Positions 28,173 through 37,319 of a stretch of 64,000 bases of DNA are shown in pieces. The DNA lies in assembly GCF_005222835.1 (NCBI RefSeq), contig NZ_STGA01000029.1, positions 62,001-126,000 on the forward strand, written 5' to 3'. Within the stretch, counting starts at the first letter, position 1; each line of letters opens with the position of its first letter. The translations under genes and the position numbers were made by a program. The notes under the pieces are model-generated. The model did not search any database, was not told the DNA's origin, and saw only the letters and a list, made by a program, of their open reading frames with translations. The stretch comes from Rhizobium sp. FKY42. Its GTDB lineage: Bacteria > Pseudomonadota > Alphaproteobacteria > Rhizobiales > Rhizobiaceae.

Positions 28173-29132
28173 ATGGCTTCGAAATCCATCGATAACGCCT
28201 TCACAGCAAAAACAATACGTGGTGCCGCGACTGATCCCACCTATGCGGGCGCGCTGTCTTTCATGCGGCGCCGGTACACCAAAAGTCTCGAGAATGTCGA
28301 TGCTGTTATTCTCGGCATTCCCTTCGACGCCGCTGTTTCCAACAGGCCAGGAGCCCGTTTTGGGCCGCAGGCGATTCGCCGTGCATCAGCAATCTTTGAC
28401 AATGATCCGCAATATCCGTTTGCGCGTGATCTGTTCCAGCAAATGGCGGTCATAGATTACGGCGACGTCCTGCTCGACTACGGGAACCATCAAGAGACAC
28501 CTACCCTCATCGAACAGGAAGCGGCGCGCATCCTGGCTTCGGATGCCTATCTGTTGTCCCTCGGCGGCGATCATTTCGTAACCTGGCCCTTGTTGAAAGC
28601 GCATGCTGCAAGGCATGGCCCGCTAGCACTCGTTCATTTCGACGCGCACCAGGACACCTGGGACGATGACGGAAAGCGGATTGATCACGGTTCCTTTGTG
28701 GGCAGAGCAGTGCGAGAGGGGGTCATTGATCCTGCCCGCTCGATCCAGATCGGCATCAGAACGCAGGCGCCAGACGATTTCGGCATTCGGATTATTCATG
28801 GCTATGAAGTCGAGGATATGTCCGCGCAGGCCATTGCGGAAACCATCCTTTCCCATGTCGGCGAAGCACCCTGCTATCTGACTTTCGACATCGATTGCCT
28901 TGATCCGGCGTTCGCACCGGGCACCGGCACGCCCGTTGCAGGTGGCCCCTCCTCGGCAAAAATGCTGTCGGTTCTTCGGAAACTCGGCCCGCTCGACATT
29001 CGCGGCTCGGACATCGTGGAAGTGGCGCCTGCCTACGACCATGCGGATGTCACCGCCATTGCCGGAGCGACAGTTGCAATGTATATGCTCGGGCTTAGAG
29101 CCGAACGTTTGGCGAGGCAGTTAACAAAGTGA
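28173..29132 (+). CDS. speB: Agmatinase/ureohydrolase family protein
   Basis: A 319-residue manganese enzyme of the arginase/agmatinase superfamily. The metal ligands are H134 (GGDHF), D157, H159 and D161 (HFDAHQDTWDD) and D239/D241 (FDIDCLDPAFAPGTGTP). The last segment, with PAFAPGTGTP, favours agmatinase or guanidinobutyrase-like enzymes over arginase, so the product would be putrescine or 4-aminobutyrate plus urea. Substrate cannot be fixed from sequence. It starts 4 bases after the ABM-fold gene and is 62 bases before argC. Confidence 0.85.
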   Translation: MASKSIDNAFTAKTIRGAATDPTYAGALSFMRRRYTKSLENVDAVILGIPFDAAVSNRPGARFGPQAIRRASAIFDNDPQYPFARDLFQQMAVIDYGDVLLDYGNHQETPTLIEQEAARILASDAYLLSLGGDHFVTWPLLKAHAARHGPLALVHFDAHQDTWDDDGKRIDHGSFVGRAVREGVIDPARSIQIGIRTQAPDDFGIRIIHGYEVEDMSAQAIAETILSHVGEAPCYLTFDIDCLDPAFAPGTGTPVAGGPSSAKMLSVLRKLGPLDIRGSDIVEVAPAYDHADVTAIAGATVAMYMLGLRAERLARQLTK

Positions 29133-29194
29133 ATCAATTGGCGGATAAAATGATTCCGTCTGCACCCGTAACCCATTGAAATCTGGACAAGGAC

Positions 29195-30127
29195 ATGAGC
29201 GCGAAAATCTTCATCGACGGCGAACACGGCACAACGGGATTGCAGATCCGCACCCGCATGGCTGGCCGCCGCGACGTGGAACTCCTGTCCATTCCCGAAG
29301 CGGAACGCCGCAACGCAGCCATGCGTGAGGATCTTCTGAACAGCGCGGATATCGCTATCCTCTGCCTGCCCGACGACGCATCCCGCGAAGCGGTTGCCAT
29401 GCTGAGCGGCAATAACAAGGTGCGGATCATCGATACCTCGACGGCGTATCGCGTTGCCGAGGATTGGGCCTACGGGTTTGCCGAAATGGATAGGGCGCAG
29501 AAAAGCAAGATCCAGTCTGCTCGGTTGGTCGCCAATCCGGGTTGCTATCCAACCGGTGCAATTGCGCTCATTCGCCCGTTGCGGGCCGCAGGTCTTCTGC
29601 CAGACGGCTATCCTGTGAGCGTGAATGCCGTGTCCGGTTATACGGGTGGTGGCAAGCAGATGATTGCCCAGATGGAAGACCAGACGCGCGACGATGCAAT
29701 TTCGGCCAACAACTTCCTTTATGGTCTGACCCTCAAGCACAAACATGTGCCTGAAATGAAGATCCACGGGCTCCTTGACCGAGCCCCATTGTTCTCGCCC
29801 TCCGTCGGACGTTTCCCACAGGGTATGATCGTTCAGGTACCGCTTTTTCTGGATGACCTGAAACAGGGTGCAACGCTGGAAAGCATCCATGCCGCTCTTG
29901 TGGACCATTATGCCGGTCAGAACATTGTCAGCGTGGTTTCGCTTGAAGAGAGCAGCAAGCTGGGCCGTATTGACGCCGAGGAACTGGCCGGACAGGACAC
30001 GATGAAGCTGTTTGTGTTCGGGTCAGCGGGTGGCTCGCATGTCAACCTTGTCGCGCTTCTCGACAATCTCGGCAAGGGCGCTTCCGGCGCAGCTGTCCAG
30101 AACATGGATCTGATGCTTTCGGCATAA
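29195..30127 (+). CDS. argC: N-acetyl-gamma-glutamyl-phosphate reductase, type 2
   Basis: ArgC reduces N-acetylglutamyl phosphate to the semialdehyde with NADPH in arginine synthesis. The 310-residue length and features belong to the short type-2 subfamily. The NADP region is [17 protein letters not shown] and the catalytic cysteine is C117 in ANPGCYPTG. Histidine-containing HKHVPEM and [13 protein letters not shown] follow as expected. In many Rhizobiales argC lies shortly after rplM-rpsI, which holds here. A terminator hairpin follows. Confidence 0.95.
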   Translation: MSAKIFIDGEHGTTGLQIRTRMAGRRDVELLSIPEAERRNAAMREDLLNSADIAILCLPDDASREAVAMLSGNNKVRIIDTSTAYRVAEDWAYGFAEMDRAQKSKIQSARLVANPGCYPTGAIALIRPLRAAGLLPDGYPVSVNAVSGYTGGGKQMIAQMEDQTRDDAISANNFLYGLTLKHKHVPEMKIHGLLDRAPLFSPSVGRFPQGMIVQVPLFLDDLKQGATLESIHAALVDHYAGQNIVSVVSLEESSKLGRIDAEELAGQDTMKLFVFGSAGGSHVNLVALLDNLGKGASGAAVQNMDLMLSA

Positions 30128-30150
30128 GTTTCAGCTGACGACTTGAAGAC

Positions 30151-30179
30151 AGCTGTCGCCGCGAGGTGGCAGCTTTCTC
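30151..30179 (+). terminator. Intrinsic terminator-like hairpin after argC
   Basis: AGCTGTCGCC (30151-30160), GCGA loop, GGTGGCAGCT (30165-30174) gives a ten-pair stem with two G-U pairs, followed by TTCTC. It lies 24 bases after the argC stop. Confidence 0.65.
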
Positions 30180-30182
30180 ATT

Positions 30183-30199
30183 GTTCAATTTTATTGAAC
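30183..30199. promoter_or_regulatory. Palindrome upstream of the dioxygenase gene, possible operator
   Basis: GTTCAATTTTATTGAAC: two perfect seven-base arms around TTT. It is 77 bases before the dioxygenase start codon and just after the argC terminator, the right place for a repressor or activator site. No regulator gene is adjacent, so the binding protein is unknown. Confidence 0.5.
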
Positions 30200-30276
30200 G
30201 AATTGTCGGTATGCGTATAGCTATGCGATGGCCTCGCCTCCTGATATGCCCTTTATTAGAGCTTCCGGGGGCGCAG

Positions 30277-31101
30277 ATGTCACAAAAACTTCCAGTTTAT
30301 TTCATTCCGCATGGCGGCGGGCCTTGGCCGTTCATGGAATTCCCCAAGAATGCTGAGGGGAAAGGGCCGTGGGATGATCTTGGGGCATTCCTACGCAATC
30401 TGGCGGACGATGTCGGCAGGCGCCCGAAGGCCGTTCTGGTTGTATCAGGCCATTGGGAAAATGAGCCAGTTCCAACACTGAGCACCGCATCCAATCCCGG
30501 CATGCTGTTCGACTACTACAACTTTCCGGCCCATACTTACGAACTAAGCTATCCGGCCCCCGGATCTCCTGAACTTGCCGCGCGCGCACGTCAACTGCTT
30601 TCAGATGCCGGTATTGAATCAGCAGAGGATGAAGCCAGAGGTTTTGATCATGGCGTCTTCATCCCCTTCATGTTGATCTATCCAAAGGCTGATGTACCGA
30701 TCACCATGATCTCGCTCAAGAATACGCTCGATGCGCCAAGCCATATCAAAATCGGCGAAGCTCTCGAACCGTTGCGCGATGAAGATGTTCTGATAATCGC
30801 TTCGGGCATGACATATCATAACATGCCAATGTTCCGGAAGGCGGATCCGGAACATGTCGCGCAGGCTTCGCGCTTCGATGCATGGCTCGCCGATGTCATC
30901 GAGGAAAAGGATACAGCGAACCGAGCCGCCCGTTTATCCCTTTGGGACGAGAACCCCGATGCGCTCGCCTGTCATGTGCCGGACCACGATCATCTTGTCC
31001 CGCTATTTGTCGCGGCGGGCGCGGCCGGAAGCGATGCCGGCAAACGGATCTTCACGACCGATTTCCTGGGCAAACCCTATTCTGCTTATCGTTTCGGCTG
31101 A
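30277..31101 (+). CDS. LigB-family extradiol ring-cleavage dioxygenase (DODA type)
   Basis: A 274-residue class III extradiol dioxygenase related to plant/E. coli DOPA 4,5-dioxygenase. Expected metal and acid-base residues are present in FIPHGGGPWPFM (near residue 12), SGHWENE, GFDHGVFIPFMLIYP and VPDHDHLVPLFVAAGA. It should open catechol-type rings with Fe or Zn; the natural substrate is unknown. The ATG at 30277 (MSQKLPVYFIPHGG) has a GGGGG site upstream; the longer frame contains hydrophobic sequence not seen in the family. A palindrome at 30183-30199 may control it. It converges with ctaA. Confidence 0.88.
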   Translation: MSQKLPVYFIPHGGGPWPFMEFPKNAEGKGPWDDLGAFLRNLADDVGRRPKAVLVVSGHWENEPVPTLSTASNPGMLFDYYNFPAHTYELSYPAPGSPELAARARQLLSDAGIESAEDEARGFDHGVFIPFMLIYPKADVPITMISLKNTLDAPSHIKIGEALEPLRDEDVLIIASGMTYHNMPMFRKADPEHVAQASRFDAWLADVIEEKDTANRAARLSLWDENPDALACHVPDHDHLVPLFVAAGAAGSDAGKRIFTTDFLGKPYSAYRFG

Positions 31102-31106
31102 ACCTT

Positions 31107-31135
31107 AAGGATCAGGCTGAAATAGCCTGATCCTT
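31107..31135. terminator. Shared terminator hairpin between the dioxygenase gene and ctaA
   Basis: AAGGATCAGGCT (31107-31118), loop GAAAT, AGCCTGATCCTT (31124-31135): a perfect 12-pair stem. It lies between the dioxygenase stop (31101) and the 3' end of ctaA, and most of the stem is inside the last eight codons of ctaA. No long T run is present on either side. Confidence 0.6.
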
Positions 31136-32203
31136 GGGAAACTCGCCATAGAAACCGCGCCAGTGGGCGATGGCATAACCGAGTACGACCAGACCGCCGG
31201 CCTGATGCAGAAGCCCCATTTCAATGGGTACATGCAGCAGCAAAGTCGTGACGCCGATGGCGGCCTGGAGACAGACCAATCCGAAGAGAATTATGGCGCC
31301 CTTTGCGTGAGTTGTTCCGGGTGTCAGTCGGATGGACTGCATCATATGAACCAGAGTCAATGCGAGAAGCAGGTAGGCGCCGCAGCGATGAACAAACTGG
31401 ACCGTCTTCGGGTTCTCAAACAGATTGATCCACCATGGGTTCTGCACGAAGAGGTCTGGCGGGATGATCGCGCCATCCATCAACGGCCAGGTGTTATAGG
31501 TAAAGCCAGCGTCGAGACCTGCCACCAGCGCGCCCAGATAAATCTGGAACAGAGCCAGAAAAGCCAGTCCGCCTGCGGCAAGATGTGAATGTGCGGTTGG
31601 TGGACGATCAACCTTCTGCGGCGTCAGGCCACGCATGATCCATACGCAGGCGGAGAAGATCATACAGGCGATGGTCAGATGGGTGGCAAGCCGGTATTGC
31701 GACACATCAGTGCGCACTGACAGACCGGACGACACCATCCACCAGCCAATGAATCCCTGAAAACCGCCGAGGGCCAGAAGACCAACCAGCGGCAAACGCA
31801 GGCGTTTTTCGACCCGACCGCTTAGCCAGAAAAACAGGAGCGGCAGGCCGAAGACCAGTCCGACCGCACGGGCCAGGAAACGGTGAGCCCATTCCCACCA
31901 GAAAATGGACTTGAACTCATCCAGTGACATGCCTTTGTTGATTTTCTGGTACTCTGGAATCTGTTTGTAGAGCTGAAACTCCTCCTCCCAGTCTGCAACG
32001 CTCAAGGGCGGAATGACGCCGTGGATGGGTTTCCATTCGGTGATCGAGAGACCGGAATCCGTAAGCCGGGTTGCTCCGCCGACCAGAACGAGACAGAACA
32101 GCGTTGCAATGACCGTTTTCAGCCACCATCGCAGCGCCCTTCGATTCGTCTCGACGCGCCCTACTGGCGCCTGCATCACGTCTGTCGTCTGCGACGTCGC
32201 CAT
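31112..32203 (-). CDS. ctaA: Heme A synthase (COX15/CtaA)
   Basis: CtaA oxidises the C8 methyl of heme O to make heme A for cytochrome aa3 oxidase. The 363-residue type-2 protein has eight predicted membrane helices and the four conserved histidines in [36 protein letters not shown] and [12 protein letters not shown]. The N-terminal [32 protein letters not shown] is the family start. The ATG at 32203 follows AGGAGA by 5 bases; an ATG 15 bases earlier precedes that site. The last codons overlap a hairpin shared with the convergent dioxygenase gene. Confidence 0.95.
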   Translation of the reverse strand: MATSQTTDVMQAPVGRVETNRRALRWWLKTVIATLFCLVLVGGATRLTDSGLSITEWKPIHGVIPPLSVADWEEEFQLYKQIPEYQKINKGMSLDEFKSIFWWEWAHRFLARAVGLVFGLPLLFFWLSGRVEKRLRLPLVGLLALGGFQGFIGWWMVSSGLSVRTDVSQYRLATHLTIACMIFSACVWIMRGLTPQKVDRPPTAHSHLAAGGLAFLALFQIYLGALVAGLDAGFTYNTWPLMDGAIIPPDLFVQNPWWINLFENPKTVQFVHRCGAYLLLALTLVHMMQSIRLTPGTTHAKGAIILFGLVCLQAAIGVTTLLLHVPIEMGLLHQAGGLVVLGYAIAHWRGFYGEFPKDQAISA

Positions 32204-32332
32204 GAGATCTCCTGACATTCGTCAACATAGTTATTGGTCGTTGATTTGCCCTACCCTTCGGTGCAAAACAAGTGCTTGCCCTTTGCGGCATGCCGTCGCG
32301 GCACGGGATAGATAAAACAAGGAGACAGGCGA

Positions 32333-32542
32333 ATGCCTCTGCGGCTCAAAAAGTTCATTGGCACGATCCTGATTATCGTCCTCGTTTCAGTCTATGCAGT
32401 CCTTGCGACAACCATAGCCACGCTGACCCTTTCCACAGCACCCTGGTATGTTCACCTCCTCTATTTCCTACTGACAGGCGTTATCTGGATCCTGCCCGCG
32501 ATGCTGATTATCCGCTGGATGGCGGGACCGAGAAAGGTTTGA
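32333..32542 (+). CDS. DUF2842 small membrane protein
   Basis: A 69-residue protein with two membrane helices (about residues 9-32 and 40-60) separated by a short loop with PWYVHLLYF. This matches the DUF2842 family of small alphaproteobacterial membrane proteins, whose function is unknown. The ATG follows AAGGAGACAGGCGA, a strong ribosome site. It is divergent from ctaA, and its position beside heme A synthase is often seen in rhizobia, so a link to terminal oxidase biogenesis is possible but unproven. Confidence 0.8.
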   Translation: MPLRLKKFIGTILIIVLVSVYAVLATTIATLTLSTAPWYVHLLYFLLTGVIWILPAMLIIRWMAGPRKV

Positions 32543-32768
32543 GGATCGCTTTAGAGAGCCTTAACCATCTGTCTAAAAGTTGATCAATGGCGTTCTCGTG
32601 CTAACAGCTTATGCGGCGTTTGCCGGTAAAGTTTGGGCCGCCACCTACAGCGCGGCGCATTCGATTGAACGCGCGAACGACGCTGTGAGACTGTGAATTG
32701 ATGCATGTTCGTTCCGCTTCGCCGAAACCGCTTGAGCGCGACATGCATTAGAGATGGACGGATTTGCC

Positions 32769-33971
32769 ATGAGCGCAGTGACGGCACGGATGGATCAGGA
32801 CAGCTGCGCTGCGGACGCTGCGCGCGAGCATGGTCTTGTCGTAAGCCTTCATCAAGAAATCGAGCAGGTTGCGGATGCGTGGCGGGAACTGCAGCAGGTC
32901 TCATGGAACAGTCCGCACCAGTCTATCGAGTGGTGCAAGGCCTGGTATGCGACACAAGCCGACAAGCCGCTTTTCCTGTTGGGCTCGCAAATGGGCAAGC
33001 CCCTCTTCCTTTTACCGCTTGGAATTACCTCCAGCCACGGCATTCGTTCCGCTGGCTTTCCTGGCGGTCCGTTCAACAACATAAATACCGGGCTGTTCGC
33101 AGCAGGTTGCGATTTCTCGGAGTCGGCCCTGATGCACTGTATCGCACAGATCAAAAGCGCATTGTCCCAGCACGTCGACATTCTGCACATGCGTGCGATC
33201 CCGAAGGAATGGCAGGGCAACAGACTGCCCTTGCACCGGCTTTCAGCCGTAGAGCATATCAACCACTCCTTCCAATTGCCGCTTCTCGGTTCGTTTGAAG
33301 AGACTCTGGCCCAGATCAACGCCAAGCGCAGGCGCAAGAAGTTTCGCCAACAGACACGGCGGATCAGCGAACTTGGAGGGTATGAGGTCTTCACACCCGA
33401 GCACGCAGGCGAGCAGCACGAACTTCTGGACCTCTTCTTTGAACAGAAGCGCGAACGCTTCCGGTCCCAGGGCTTGCCGGATGTCTTTGCCGGCGCTTCC
33501 GTACAGCGATTCTTTCATGCGCTTCTTGATGAACCCGCCGATGCAGAAAACTACCCGCTACGGCTTTCTGCAATCAAATTGACGGCGGGTGGCGACCGCG
33601 CCACCCCTGCAATCTGCGGCTTATCGCGCAAGGGCAATCACATAATCTGCCAATTCGGCTCGATAGATGAGAGTCGTGTGCCGGAAACCAGCCCCGGTGA
33701 ACTGCTGTTCTGGCATGTCATCGAAAATGCTTGCAGCAGTGGTGCCAAACTTTTTGATTTCGGGCTGGGTGATCAACTCTACAAACGCAGTTGGTGCCCC
33801 GTAGAAACGGTGCACTATGATCTGATGGTTCCGATCTCCGGTCGAGGCCATCTGGCAGCCATCGTACAGCAGGCCCAGATCCGTCTGAAATCGCTATTGA
33901 AACGCAATCCCACAATTTACCGTCTGCTACAGCGAATCAGAGCCTCCAAAATTGCCGCCGCGGAGGGCTGA
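32769..33971 (+). CDS. BioF2-like/GNAT (CelD type) acyltransferase of the polysaccharide locus
   Basis: A 400-residue protein of the Acetyltransf_6 group, formerly called CelD or cellulose-biosynthesis acetyltransferase. The GNAT-like core lies in the C-terminal half with KRRRKKFRQQTRRISELGGY, LLDLFFEQKRERF and LFDFGLGDQLYKRSWCP. Such enzymes often acetylate polysaccharide subunits or transfer amino acids (FemAB-like fold). I chose ATG 32769, which has a weak GGACGGA site; ATG 32754 is in frame. It is convergent with the Wzz-like gene but begins the polysaccharide block. In the Agrobacterium upp locus, as I remember it, this would correspond to uppA. Confidence 0.8.
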   Translation: MSAVTARMDQDSCAADAAREHGLVVSLHQEIEQVADAWRELQQVSWNSPHQSIEWCKAWYATQADKPLFLLGSQMGKPLFLLPLGITSSHGIRSAGFPGGPFNNINTGLFAAGCDFSESALMHCIAQIKSALSQHVDILHMRAIPKEWQGNRLPLHRLSAVEHINHSFQLPLLGSFEETLAQINAKRRRKKFRQQTRRISELGGYEVFTPEHAGEQHELLDLFFEQKRERFRSQGLPDVFAGASVQRFFHALLDEPADAENYPLRLSAIKLTAGGDRATPAICGLSRKGNHIICQFGSIDESRVPETSPGELLFWHVIENACSSGAKLFDFGLGDQLYKRSWCPVETVHYDLMVPISGRGHLAAIVQQAQIRLKSLLKRNPTIYRLLQRIRASKIAAAEG

Positions 33972-34002
33972 AACCCGCTGACACTTCAAACGCCAGCGGG
34001 TT
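33972..34002. terminator. Hairpin between convergent polysaccharide genes
   Basis: AACCCGCTG (33972-33980) pairs with CAGCGGGTT (33994-34002), starting one base after the acyltransferase stop. The following TTCGGCTTTG is only moderately T-rich. It separates two converging genes. Confidence 0.5.
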
Positions 34003-34058
34003 CGGCTTTGTATCGATACGAATTGGTCCAGTCGCATCATCGCTGAAACACAAGATTA

Positions 34059-36548
34059 TCAGGCTGCGTGCTGCCCACGATTTTGCGGGTTGTCAGTCGC
34101 GCTCGCAGTCATCGCAAGCGCATCGCCGTAACCAGCCTTCCGGAATGCTTCGAGTTGGCTTGCTATGACCTCTTCACCTGCGCCTGCCAGCGACAGAACA
34201 ATCTGCATCGGGTTGTTCTTCGTAAGCCGTACGAGGCTCCGCGGCTCAGCCCGTCCGCATTCGATAATCACGATGTCATAGGCGCCGGTCAGGGCATCGA
34301 AAATCATTCCCAGCCTGTCAGCACCGCGCATGGCCTGGGCGGGATCAGCGCCGCCCTGCGGAATAATGTGAGCGTCGGACAGACGATCGGGGTGGATGGT
34401 CTCACCAAACGGCGTCGTACCACAGAGAAGGTCCGTGATGCCGGGAAGTTGCGCATTCGATGCCATCAGTCGCGTCGGACATGCGGAGCCAGACATATCG
34501 ACCAGAACCACACTGCGACCCATTTCCGCGATCTCGCGCGCCAGCAGCACCGTCGCCGTGGAACCATCGTCACCGGTTGGCGATACACTGATTGCCATGG
34601 GAAGACCTGTGCGCGTCAACAGATCACGCACATTTTCAACGCTCAGGGACAAAACTTCGACAACCTCGTCCTGATCCTGCTTCGTTGGCTCTACCGAAGT
34701 CGAAACGGTTGCTGCAGCGATCATCTCATCTCGCGCAGCTTGCCGAACCTCTGTTTCGTCCCCGGACTTTGAATACAATGACTCCTTGAGCTCCCGGAAG
34801 GGGTCCGTGGGTGTCTCGTCTGATGAAACAGCATCGACCTCTTCAGAAACGGACTTCGATGGCTGGGGCGCAGGCGTAACGATTACCTTCTCGTCATTGT
34901 CCTCTTTCGCCACAGCGGAGCGCGCGCGCAGTTTGGCCAGAGCACTGAAGGTTCGCACCGATGTATCATCGGACTTTGTGTTGATCGCTTCAAGCTCGGT
35001 TGTCGTCCTTTTTCGGACGACAAGGGGTTGCTCCCCTGGCTGCTCGAAAGAGGAAGCCTGTGCCGAGTTCAATGCTGTAGCGGGCAATTCGACACTTGCA
35101 GGCGTATCGACAGGTTTTGTCGAGCGAACCACAACAAGGTCTTCATCGCTGGTTGCGGCAGGGCGGAGGCCCCGCCCGCTAAAGAGAGCAGCAACGACAA
35201 TGCCAAGCGCATACAAAATGAGTGTAGCCAGCGCCACGACGATGGTAATCGGCACGACCTTGGGGAAGTAGGGTTCGGACGGCTCTACAGCGGATGAAAT
35301 CACGCGAGCATCTGCTGGCGTTGCCGCCCGATCTGCGCGCGATGCAGCTTCTCGGTATCTAGAGAGATAGCTTTCGAGCAACTGGCGTTGCGCAGCAGCT
35401 TCACGCTCGAGTGCGCGCAGGCCAACCTCTTCTTCGCCTGCACGGGCAGAATCTGCCTTTATCGCCGTCAACTGTTGATTCAGCTGCACTTCGCGCGCGT
35501 TTGCAACCTGCGCTTCGCCTTCGGCTGCCGCAAGAATTTTTCGAGTTTCTGCCTGGATCTGTTGGCGAATTCCTGCCAATTGCGCCTTCAGTCCACGCAG
35601 ACGGGGATGTCCGTCCATCATGGAAATCGAAAGATCAGCAATCTGCGCCTGAAGGTTGGCTTCAGTTTCCTTAAGCCGCTGAATCATCGGCGAAGCGATG
35701 ACATCATTCAAAATATCGTAGCCTGTGCCAGCATCCAGCGCCCGCTTGACGTTCTGAGCCTTGGCTTCCGCCGTTGCCCTCTCAGTCCGCACCCGTGCGA
35801 GCTCGGTGGAGATATCGTTCAGCTGCCGCTCAGAGAAACTGGTGTTTTCCGAGGAGCGAAACAGGCCAGCCGACGTTCGGTAATCCGCGACCTTTTTCTC
35901 GGCCTCTTGTACCTTTGTTCGCAAAGCCTGTATTTCCGGCTCCAGCCAACGAGTTGTCTCGGTATGCGTATCGATCTTTGCGCCGCTCTGCATGGAGAGA
36001 TAAAGATCTGCCATCCGGTTAGGCACAGCAGCCGCAAGCTTGGGATCCTGTGATGAAAACTCGATCGCGATGATGCGTGAGCCCTCAACGGGATAGACTT
36101 GCAACTTCTCCCGGAATGCTTTCAGCACCCTCTCCTCGGGTGCCGTGTCCATCGGATTGGCTCTCATTCCTATTGCCACGAGCGGCCCGGACAGGAACGA
36201 ATGTGCCTCCGGATCGAACTCCTTGAGCTCGGCCAGTTTGAGATCTCTTGCCACTGCCTTGATGAGATCTGCCGACTGCAGGATCTGCGCCTGGCTTACG
36301 ATATTGTATTGATCGAGCACCGGTTCGGAGGCGCCTTGCGTTTCGCGGCCTGCCACGGAGTTTTCTCGCGTTTCGATCAGCAATCGTGTTTCAGCCTTGT
36401 AGGCTGGCGTCATGGTGCCGGCAATTGCCAGAGCAATGCCACCGGCCAGGATCGTCGTCGCCAGAATTCGCATGCGACGTTCCCACACCGCGCTCATCAA
36501 CTGGCCGATGTCGATATCTGCGTCCTGATTTCCGCTTACGCCAGACAT
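34059..36548 (-). CDS. Wzz/BY-kinase-like polysaccharide chain-length protein with degenerate ATP site
   Basis: An 829-residue inner membrane protein of the polysaccharide co-polymerase type. Order: N-terminal Wzz domain with first membrane helix (about residues 28-48), long periplasmic coiled coil (about 190-400, with the GNVR-type region), second membrane helix near 430-455, a charged linker of about 190 residues, and a C-terminal CpsD-like domain. In that domain the P-loop reads SPTGDDGST (around 656-664) with no lysine, Walker A-prime is VVLVDMSG, and Walker B has E763 in place of aspartate (YDIVIIECG). No tyrosine cluster ends the protein. It should control chain length or export, but is unlikely to be an active tyrosine kinase. 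It is divergent from the Wza-like gene and probably corresponds to uppB. Confidence 0.88.
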   Translation of the reverse strand: MSGVSGNQDADIDIGQLMSAVWERRMRILATTILAGGIALAIAGTMTPAYKAETRLLIETRENSVAGRETQGASEPVLDQYNIVSQAQILQSADLIKAVARDLKLAELKEFDPEAHSFLSGPLVAIGMRANPMDTAPEERVLKAFREKLQVYPVEGSRIIAIEFSSQDPKLAAAVPNRMADLYLSMQSGAKIDTHTETTRWLEPEIQALRTKVQEAEKKVADYRTSAGLFRSSENTSFSERQLNDISTELARVRTERATAEAKAQNVKRALDAGTGYDILNDVIASPMIQRLKETEANLQAQIADLSISMMDGHPRLRGLKAQLAGIRQQIQAETRKILAAAEGEAQVANAREVQLNQQLTAIKADSARAGEEEVGLRALEREAAAQRQLLESYLSRYREAASRADRAATPADARVISSAVEPSEPYFPKVVPITIVVALATLILYALGIVVAALFSGRGLRPAATSDEDLVVVRSTKPVDTPASVELPATALNSAQASSFEQPGEQPLVVRKRTTTELEAINTKSDDTSVRTFSALAKLRARSAVAKEDNDEKVIVTPAPQPSKSVSEEVDAVSSDETPTDPFRELKESLYSKSGDETEVRQAARDEMIAAATVSTSVEPTKQDQDEVVEVLSLSVENVRDLLTRTGLPMAISVSPTGDDGSTATVLLAREIAEMGRSVVLVDMSGSACPTRLMASNAQLPGITDLLCGTTPFGETIHPDRLSDAHIIPQGGADPAQAMRGADRLGMIFDALTGAYDIVIIECGRAEPRSLVRLTKNNPMQIVLSLAGAGEEVIASQLEAFRKAGYGDALAMTASATDNPQNRGQHAA

Positions 36549-36736
36549 TGCGCACTCCACGATTTCATTTGGGCGGGAGCGTAAAGGACTATGGTAAGCG
36601 TCCGGTTAACGTTCAAAAGCTTATGCGAATTCATGAATCTACGGCAAATCGGGGTTGGCCGCAGCCGCTTTTACCAGACATTAACCCTAACAGTTCCATA
36701 ACGGGCTATCAGTTTCTTCCAGCGGAGTTCGCGCGG

Positions 36737-37315
36737 ATGGAGTTCGCCCGTTTTAAATCAGTTGTAGCTCTGGCGCTTGCAGCCCTTTCTGCAACCACGC
36801 TTGCCGGCTGCACCTCCTATGCACCTGCGCCCAAGGCATTTCACGAGGCCACTATCCAGCCCTATCGCCTGGATAGTGGTGATCGCCTGCGTGTAACCGT
36901 TTTTGAGCAACCGAGCCTCTCCAACACGTATACTGTCGACCAGGCAGGTTACATCTCCTTCCCGCTCGTCGGTCAGGTAACAGCACGCGGCCAGACGCTG
37001 AGCGGACTTTCCGGAGCCATCGCGGCAAAGCTCAAACAAGGCTATCTGCGCGACCCGGATGTATCGATTGAAGTCGACCGCTATCGCCCTGTTTTCGTGA
37101 TGGGTGAAGTCGGTCGTCCCGGACAATATTCTTATGTTCCCGGAATGACGGCGCAGAACGCCATTGCCATTGCCGGCGGCTTTACTCCACGCGGCAACCA
37201 GCGCGAAATCGACGTCACTCGCAAGATCAATGGACAGATCCTCACTGGTAAGACGACCATCTCTGCGCCGATCCTGGCTGGAGACACTATCTACGTCAAA
37301 GAACGTCTCTTCTGA
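36737..37315 (+). CDS. Wza-type outer membrane polysaccharide export lipoprotein
   Basis: A 192-residue secreted lipoprotein: signal MEFARFKSVVALALAALSAT, lipobox LAGC with lipidated C25. It contains the Poly_export domain (YRLDSGDRLRVTVFEQPSLS, then TVDQAGYISFPLVGQV, about residues 38-110) and one SLBB domain (PVFVMGEVGRPGQYSYVPGMTA). At under 200 residues it is a short member lacking the C-terminal helix of E. coli Wza, as is common in rhizobial OPX proteins. It would form the outer membrane portal for the polysaccharide. I start it at 36737; upstream codons overlap the Wzz-like gene. The glycosyltransferase follows 4 bases later. It would be uppC in the upp scheme. Confidence 0.9.
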   Translation: MEFARFKSVVALALAALSATTLAGCTSYAPAPKAFHEATIQPYRLDSGDRLRVTVFEQPSLSNTYTVDQAGYISFPLVGQVTARGQTLSGLSGAIAAKLKQGYLRDPDVSIEVDRYRPVFVMGEVGRPGQYSYVPGMTAQNAIAIAGGFTPRGNQREIDVTRKINGQILTGKTTISAPILAGDTIYVKERLF

Positions 37316-37319
37316 TCAT

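Noticed and set aside
36386..36736. N-terminal extension of the Wza-like gene
   Set aside because: It overlaps the divergent Wzz-like gene and would bury the signal peptide and lipobox that start at 36737.
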